This document shows positions 5,823 to 9,162 of a stretch of DNA of 9,162 nucleotides, piece after piece. Under the pieces are notes generated by a model that was not told where the DNA came from, made no database searches, and saw only the letters and a list, made by a program, of their open reading frames with translations. Within the stretch, counting starts at the first letter, position 1. Every line of letters starts with the position of its first letter. The position numbers were made by a program, and so were the translations under genes. The stretch spans positions 1 through 9,162 of the forward strand of contig JAQTVR010000036.1 of assembly GCA_028706995.1 (NCBI GenBank), written 5' to 3'. Origin of the DNA: Dehalococcoidales bacterium (lineage in GTDB: Bacteria; Chloroflexota; Dehalococcoidia; Dehalococcoidales; UBA5627).

Positions 5823-6586
5823 TAGTCATGCTCCTTCAAGACACGATGCGGGATAGTTCCATGCGCAATAAGGTTAATAGGGCATTGGTATGTGCCTTCC
5901 AGTACTTCTACGGATATTTCCTTCGGCCCGTGATATACAAGGGTCTGATTTAAACAGGCGATTTTATCCACATAGATGGAAATAGCGGTTATATCGTGGG
6001 AAACGAGGACAATTGTCATTTCTTTTTGAAATTCTTTGAGTAGTCCGTAGATCTCACCCTGTACCTTGGGGTCGACGCTCTCCATCGGTTCGTCCAGCAG
6101 GAGTATTTTGGGGTTGGATGAAAGAGCACGTGCTATAAATACCCTTTTCTGCTGTCCCCCGGAAAGTTCCCCGATTTGTCTGTCCCTGTATTCCATCATT
6201 CCGACCCTTTCCAGTGATTGTTCGGCCAGTTTTTTATCTTCCATGGAATATCTGCGGAAAAGGCCGGTATGGCTGTAGCGTCCCATCAAGGTAACCTGCC
6301 AAACGTTAATAGGGAAATTCTTATCGAAAAACGATTTCTGGGGGACATATCCTATCTGGGGGCGGCCTTCACGGGGCTCTTTCCCCAACACGATAACTTT
6401 ACCATGCCGGGGTTTTAGAAGACCCAGTATAATTTTTAGCAGAGTGGTTTTCCCCCCGCCGTTAGGGCCTATTATGCCAAGGAAATCCCTGTCATAAATA
6501 GCGAAGTTAATATCTTGAAGTGCCGGGTGGCTGTTATAATAAGCCCAGACATTTTCAAATTTAACTACTTCTTTTTCTTTTAACAT
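5822..6586 (-). CDS. znuC: zinc ABC transporter ATP-binding protein
   Basis: This is the 254-residue cytoplasmic ATPase that powers zinc import through ZnuB. All ABC motifs are intact: Walker A GPNGGGKTT (40-48), Q-loop Gln83 (GYVPQKSFF), signature LSGGQQKR (141-148), Walker B ILLLDE (161-166) followed by PMESVDP, and the switch histidine in VSHD (His197). The N-terminus VVKFENVWAYYNSHPALQDI supplies the aromatic A-loop. The ATG follows the znuA stop by only 3 bases. An AAGGA abuts the start directly, which is closer than usual, so translation probably depends on ribosomes arriving from znuA. The last base of its stop is shared with the znuB GTG start. Confidence 0.94.
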   Translation of the reverse strand: MLKEKEVVKFENVWAYYNSHPALQDINFAIYDRDFLGIIGPNGGGKTTLLKIILGLLKPRHGKVIVLGKEPREGRPQIGYVPQKSFFDKNFPINVWQVTLMGRYSHTGLFRRYSMEDKKLAEQSLERVGMMEYRDRQIGELSGGQQKRVFIARALSSNPKILLLDEPMESVDPKVQGEIYGLLKEFQKEMTIVLVSHDITAISIYVDKIACLNQTLVYHGPKEISVEVLEGTYQCPINLIAHGTIPHRVLKEHD

Positions 6587-6589
6587 TCC

Positions 6590-7447
6590 TTATTCTAATT
6601 CCAGCGCAATAGATGCTGCTACGTTTCTCATATTGGCGATATAGGAAGAAGGTAAAGGGTCAAGATATAATACACTGCCGCCTATCTCGTCTGCAATTGT
6701 TTTAGCATAAGCGCTGGTCTCATAAGGAGAAACGAAAATATAATTCAGATTATTAGCTATAGCGGCATCGATACATTCCCGTATCTTCTGTGCAGTAGTT
6801 TCTTTGCCCTCTTCTTCGACGGATAACTGGGTAAGGTTATATTCCGATGCGAAATATCCGAAAGCCGGATGATAGATAAGGAAATTGCGGTTTTCGTATC
6901 CTTCGAAAAGTCCGTTTACATAGCTATTGAGTTCTTCTAATTCAGTGATATAGCTTTGCATATTGGCATGATAATAGCCTGCATTATCAGGGTCGGCTTC
7001 GACTAAACCGTTATATATATTCATAACCATTTGCTTTGCGATGACCGGTGAATTCCAGATATGCGGGTCTTCATCAATTATCTCTATGCCCATGGAGCAA
7101 TCTATCATCGACATATCTTTATTTTGTGCCAATATATCGTCCAACCATGTTGCTTCGAATTCTATTCCGGACCCTACTTTAACATATAAATCAGCTTTGC
7201 TTACCGATATCATCGGGCTGGTAGTAGGTTCGTAACTATGCGGTTCATAACCCGGGGGAACCATGATAGTTACTTCTACTTTGTCGCTGCCTATTTGTTT
7301 AACGAAATCTGCAACAGTGGTAATGGAAGCTATTATTTTTAGAATATCATCATTTCCGCTTTCAGGTTTGTTGCAACCCTGCACCTGAATAATTCCCAGT
7401 ATACAGATAATGCTAAGTAAATAAGATATAATTTTTTTTGCGGGCAT
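6590..7447 (-). CDS. znuA: zinc-binding lipoprotein, ABC transporter substrate-binding protein
   Basis: This 285-residue cluster A-I metal-binding protein is lipid-anchored outside the membrane and delivers metal to ZnuB. A hydrophobic signal (6-20) leads to the lipobox VQGC with Cys25. Likely metal ligands are His70 (PPGYEPHSYEP), His129 (EDPHIWNSP), His193 (YHPAFGYFASEY) and Asp263 (LYLDPLP). The third ligand is His and not Glu, which favours zinc over manganese. The His-rich loop common in many ZnuA proteins is absent: residues 110-128 are acidic with no histidine run. It lies 39 bases after the repressor gene. A GGGAGG occurs about 17 bases before the ATG, too far for a normal ribosome binding site, so translation may be coupled or inefficient. 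LspA, encoded at 8703, would process this lipoprotein. Confidence 0.92.
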   Translation of the reverse strand: MPAKKIISYLLSIICILGIIQVQGCNKPESGNDDILKIIASITTVADFVKQIGSDKVEVTIMVPPGYEPHSYEPTTSPMISVSKADLYVKVGSGIEFEATWLDDILAQNKDMSMIDCSMGIEIIDEDPHIWNSPVIAKQMVMNIYNGLVEADPDNAGYYHANMQSYITELEELNSYVNGLFEGYENRNFLIYHPAFGYFASEYNLTQLSVEEEGKETTAQKIRECIDAAIANNLNYIFVSPYETSAYAKTIADEIGGSVLYLDPLPSSYIANMRNVAASIALELE

Positions 7448-7486
7448 TTTAATTATACTATTTTCCTCCCATGTATTTTTATCGAA

Positions 7487-7915
7487 TTATTTGCATCCTG
7501 GGCAGTAACCGACAAATTCCAGGATGTGTGTTTTTATGGTAAAACCGGTTTCCCGGGTGATTTTAGCTTCGAGTTCTTCCAGATCCGGCTCATCGCATGG
7601 AAAATTGATTACGGTTCTGCAATTAGAGCAGAGAAGGTGATGGTGATGCTCCGCAGTATTGATTTTATAACTATGACAATCACCGCCGGCATGCACTTTA
7701 CACACAAGTCCCAGTCTATCAAGTAACCCCAAGACGCGATATACGGTTACCATTCCTATATCAGGATGGTCCTGCTTTAATTTATCATATAAGTCTGCAG
7801 GCCTAAGAAACTTATCGCTCCTGGCGAATTCCTTGATAATCGTCAATCTCTGGGGTGTAGCCTTACATCCGTTCTGCCTTAAGATAGTTTTAATTTTGTC
7901 GTCGCTGAGCTTCAT
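7487..7915 (-). CDS. zur: Fur-family transcriptional repressor, probably zinc-responsive Zur
   Basis: This 142-residue dimeric metal-dependent repressor has an N-terminal winged-helix DNA-binding domain containing the family motif ATPQRLTII (19-27) and the recognition helix near MVTVYRVLGLLDRLGL (55-70). The C-terminal domain has His90-93 just before the first Cys pair C96-x2-C99 (CSNC) and ends with C138-x2-C141 (CPGC). The two pairs form the structural zinc site. Being the first gene of a znuACB operon is the main reason to call it Zur and not Fur or PerR; the sequence alone does not prove it. The ATG has AAGGGG 8 bases upstream. Upstream lies a strong promoter overlapped by a perfect inverted repeat, which implies autoregulation. 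The downstream znuA start is 39 bases from its stop. Confidence 0.9.
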   Translation of the reverse strand: MKLSDDKIKTILRQNGCKATPQRLTIIKEFARSDKFLRPADLYDKLKQDHPDIGMVTVYRVLGLLDRLGLVCKVHAGGDCHSYKINTAEHHHHLLCSNCRTVINFPCDEPDLEELEAKITRETGFTIKTHILEFVGYCPGCK

Positions 7916-7931
7916 GGTTCATTCCCCTTTT

Positions 7932-7951
7932 AACTATATAGATATGTAGTT
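7932..7951. repeat. imperfect inverted repeat in the repressor 5' leader
   Basis: AACTATAT (7932-7939) pairs with ATGTAGTT (7944-7951) at 7 of 8 positions across a 4-base loop. It lies between the promoter and the ribosome binding site of the Fur-family gene. It is AT-rich and weak, and may be only a minor leader hairpin. Confidence 0.25.
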
Positions 7952-7954
7952 GAA

Positions 7955-7990
7955 AATATTATCATTTACATACTAGCAAATGATAATATT
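7955..7990. promoter_or_regulatory. candidate Zur/Fur operator: perfect 13-bp inverted repeat
   Basis: AATATTATCATTT (7955-7967) and AAATGATAATATT (7978-7990) are exact reverse complements separated by 10 bases. Each arm contains the Fur-box half-site TGATAAT/ATTATCA. The 10-base spacer holds the -10 hexamer of the repressor gene promoter, and the right arm lies between its -10 and -35, so an occupied site would block RNA polymerase. The halves are in everted order compared with the classical TGATAAT-n-ATTATCA Fur box. The left arm with its flank (TGAAAATATTATCA, 7951-7964) comes close to a self-contained box. Binding is inferred from position and symmetry. Confidence 0.65.
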
Positions 7991-7998
7991 GGTGTCAA
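7970..7998 (-). promoter_or_regulatory. promoter of the Fur-family gene and znuACB operon
   Basis: On the minus strand a perfect TTGACA (7998-7993) is followed after exactly 17 bases by TAGTAT (7975-7970). An extended TG lies at 7978-7977, giving TGC-TAGTAT. The predicted start of transcription is near 7963, about 48 bases before the ATG. Both promoter elements interleave with the arms of the inverted repeat at 7955-7990. Confidence 0.65.
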
Positions 7999-8037
7999 TA
8001 GTATTTTCTCCGTATAAGAAAATATTTATTAAAAGTA

Positions 8038-8066
8038 TTGATAAAGTGATATAAATAGGATACACT
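8038..8066 (+). promoter_or_regulatory. predicted promoter for the dksA-type gene and lspA
   Basis: TTGATA (8038-8043) and TACACT (8061-8066) are 17 bases apart, giving 5/6 and 4/6 matches to sigma70 consensus. Transcription would start near 8073, leaving a leader of about 255 bases before the ATG at 8330. It is the best rightward candidate seen in the divergent spacer, but a nearer promoter is not excluded. Confidence 0.4.
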
Positions 8067-8213
8067 AAGGGTATGTATCGCTGGGAAAAATCTCATTTTA
8101 CTCATATTTGCTTGATAACTCAAAGAGAAGCTACGGACTATTCCAGGTTCTATCCCCTCAGCAGTCCTAAAGTGGCTTTATTCCGGCAGGCATTATTACC
8201 AGGATAACTTGTG

Positions 8214-8262
8214 ATGCTTCTGTACATTCTTTAAAGATCAACGATTAATCGTATTGAAGCAT
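8214..8262. repeat. long-range inverted repeat enclosing a 12-bp palindrome in the dksA-type leader
   Basis: ATGCTTC (8214-8220) and GAAGCAT (8256-8262) are perfect reverse complements 35 bases apart. Between them ACGATTAATCGT (8241-8252) is a perfect 12-bp palindrome. There is no T-run, so this is not a terminator. It could be an operator or a leader RNA structure upstream of 8330. Confidence 0.35.
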
Positions 8263-8329
8263 ATTTGCAACTCTTCAGATAGCAATCATAAGCAGTTTAT
8301 TAACGTGACAAGTAATGGGGGATAGGCAA

Positions 8330-8698
8330 ATGGAGACCAAAAATTACAAAATGATGAAGAATCGCCTGGAGAATGACCGCAAGCGGTTAATGGACCAGTT
8401 GGAACAGCTGAAAGCCAGCCGGCCAACAGAAAATAGGCGAGAGGGTAGTCCATTTGGAAAAAGGGAGGAAGAGGCAACGGAAGCAGCTGATCTGGAAAAC
8501 CGAATGGCTCTTGAGAAACTTACAATGGACCAACTGACTGAAGTGGGAAAAGCCCTTGAAAAATTTGAAAAAGGGACTTACGGCTTGTGTGAAAATTGCG
8601 GTATACCCATCAACCCTGACAGACTGGAAGCATTGCCTCAGGCTTTATATTGTATGGAATGTAATGCAAAACTAGTAAAAAATGCCAGGGGGAAATAG
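8330..8698 (+). CDS. TraR/DksA-family C4 zinc-finger protein
   Basis: This 122-residue protein has a charged helical N-terminus (about 5-80, likely coiled coil) followed by a four-cysteine zinc finger. Cys87, Cys90, Cys108 and Cys111 give C-x2-C-x17-C-x2-C in YGLCENCGIPINPDRLEALPQ. DksA/TraR proteins insert the coiled-coil tip into the RNA polymerase secondary channel and modulate initiation, often with ppGpp. The tip motif DxxDxA of Escherichia coli DksA appears to be replaced by E48-A-T-E51-A-A53, an acidic but non-identical version, so DksA-type activity is uncertain. The ATG at 8330 has a GGGGGA stretch about 7 bases upstream. An in-frame ATG at 8315 would add five residues but lacks a ribosome binding site. 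lspA starts 4 bases after the stop, so they are co-transcribed. Confidence 0.88.
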   Translation: METKNYKMMKNRLENDRKRLMDQLEQLKASRPTENRREGSPFGKREEEATEAADLENRMALEKLTMDQLTEVGKALEKFEKGTYGLCENCGIPINPDRLEALPQALYCMECNAKLVKNARGK

Positions 8699-8702
8699 CC
8701 TC

Positions 8703-9162
8703 TTGAAGGAATTTAGCCGGCGAGGGGCTGTTTTTTTACTGGTTGGCTCACTGGTCGTTGCCATGGACCAGGTAGCAAAATACATAGTAAAAAAAGCTTT
8801 AGATGTAGGGGAATCGTTTCAAATAACCAGTTTCTTCCAGTTTACTCATGTACATAATACCGGCGCCGCCTTCAGTGTATTCCGTGAGCATACTTTTTTA
8901 CTCTCCATATTTTCCATGATTGGCATTGCTATTATATTATTCCTAGTGTTTTATTTGTCCTCCCGTATCGAGTATTTAAGAAGCACCCCCGCTAAAATAT
9001 CGCTGGGACTGATTTTCGGCGGTACGTTAGGTAATCTTATCGACCGTTTGAGCTATGGCTATGTTATCGATTTTATCGATTTTAGCTTCTTTGCCACTTT
9101 CAATGTTGCCGATTCGGCTATCTCCGTTGGTGCTGCTGTTTTAGCCCTGTCATATATCCGCC
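8703..9162 (+). CDS. lspA: lipoprotein signal peptidase II (cut by window edge)
   Basis: LspA is the inner-membrane aspartyl protease that removes signal peptides from prolipoproteins after lipidation. The 153 codons present cover most of the protein; the C-terminal end lies beyond the window. Family blocks in order are MDQVAKY (21-27), HNTGAAFSVF (51-60), GGTLGNLIDRL with catalytic Asp114 (106-116), VIDFIDF (121-127) and FNVADSAISVG with catalytic Asp137 (133-143). Hydrophobic helices lie near 8-20, 66-85, 100-112 and 138-152. The start is TTG at 8703 with AGGGGG (8687-8692) 10 bases upstream, inside the end of the preceding gene. Both catalytic aspartates are intact. Two likely substrates, ZnuA and the serine hydrolase, are encoded in the same window. 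Confidence 0.95.
   Translation, partial: MKEFSRRGAVFLLVGSLVVAMDQVAKYIVKKALDVGESFQITSFFQFTHVHNTGAAFSVFREHTFLLSIFSMIGIAIILFLVFYLSSRIEYLRSTPAKISLGLIFGGTLGNLIDRLSYGYVIDFIDFSFFATFNVADSAISVGAAVLALSYIR

Larger units (their letters stand above)
7916..8329. other. 414-base divergent intergenic region
   Basis: It separates the minus-strand repressor operon from the plus-strand dksA-type/lspA pair. The left 90 bases hold the repressor promoter and inverted repeat. The middle holds a rightward promoter candidate (8038-8066) followed by an ATG-initiated 44-codon frame (8073-8207) starting MYRWEKSHFTHICLITQREA. That ATG lies 7 bases after the -10, so it would be at or near the transcript start. Its ribosome binding site is poor and I recognise no homology, so I do not call a gene. 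The right part holds ATGCTTC (8214-8220) pairing with GAAGCAT (8256-8262) around a perfect palindrome, ACGATTAATCGT (8241-8252). No riboswitch or tRNA fold was recognised. Confidence 0.5.

Noticed and set aside
7452..7457. Perfect TATAAT on the minus strand just upstream of znuA
   Set aside because: It is only 4 bases from the znuA ATG and has no -35 element at 16-18 bases (AAAAAT at 17), so a separate znuA promoter is unlikely.
8073..8207. 44-codon ORF in the divergent spacer as a gene
   Set aside because: Its ribosome binding site is weak and no homology is recognised. It is kept only as a possible leader peptide in the findings.

Overview
The window reads as a chromosomal segment of a bacterium with moderate GC content, probably an anaerobe. 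An iron-sulfur flavoprotein and a class 1B dihydroorotate dehydrogenase fit that. A TraR/DksA zinc-finger gene directly followed by lspA, together with several TTG/GTG starts, is compatible with Chloroflexota (Dehalococcoidia-like) or a similar lineage. This assignment is an inference; no rRNA or other marker gene is present to confirm it.

Layout. Positions 1-126 are the left end of an IS3-family insertion sequence pointing out of the window on the minus strand, with the first 17 codons of its OrfA. A 40-codon ORF begins 3 bases outside the predicted IS tip (129-251). A small HEAT-repeat protein lies on the minus strand (357-659). Positions 660-1310 have no convincing gene but hold a perfect palindrome, an array of five GTTTA-type repeats and several hairpins. 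A plus-strand pair follows: ybeY (rRNA maturation endonuclease) and an overlapping iron-sulfur flavoprotein gene, ending at 2401.

From 7915 down to 2398 the minus strand carries six tightly packed genes: a Fur-family repressor (best read as Zur), znuA, znuC, znuB, pyrD and a lipoprotein-type serine hydrolase with three C-terminal membrane helices. The first four form a zinc uptake module with its own regulator. Upstream of the regulator is a strong promoter whose -10 hexamer lies between the arms of a perfect 13-bp inverted repeat, a good candidate for an autoregulatory metal-repressor operator. pyrD has a near-consensus promoter of its own inside the end of znuB, so the last two genes need not follow zinc control. 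The serine hydrolase and the flavoprotein genes converge and share the four bases TTAA at their stops.

Divergently, after a long leader with a second plausible promoter, a TraR/DksA-type C4 zinc-finger gene (8330-8698) is followed after 4 bases by lspA (signal peptidase II), which runs off the window end. LspA would process lipoproteins such as ZnuA and the serine hydrolase encoded here. I saw no CRISPR array, tRNA, rRNA or recognisable riboswitch. Apart from the IS end and the repeat-rich spacer, the content is ordinary housekeeping.
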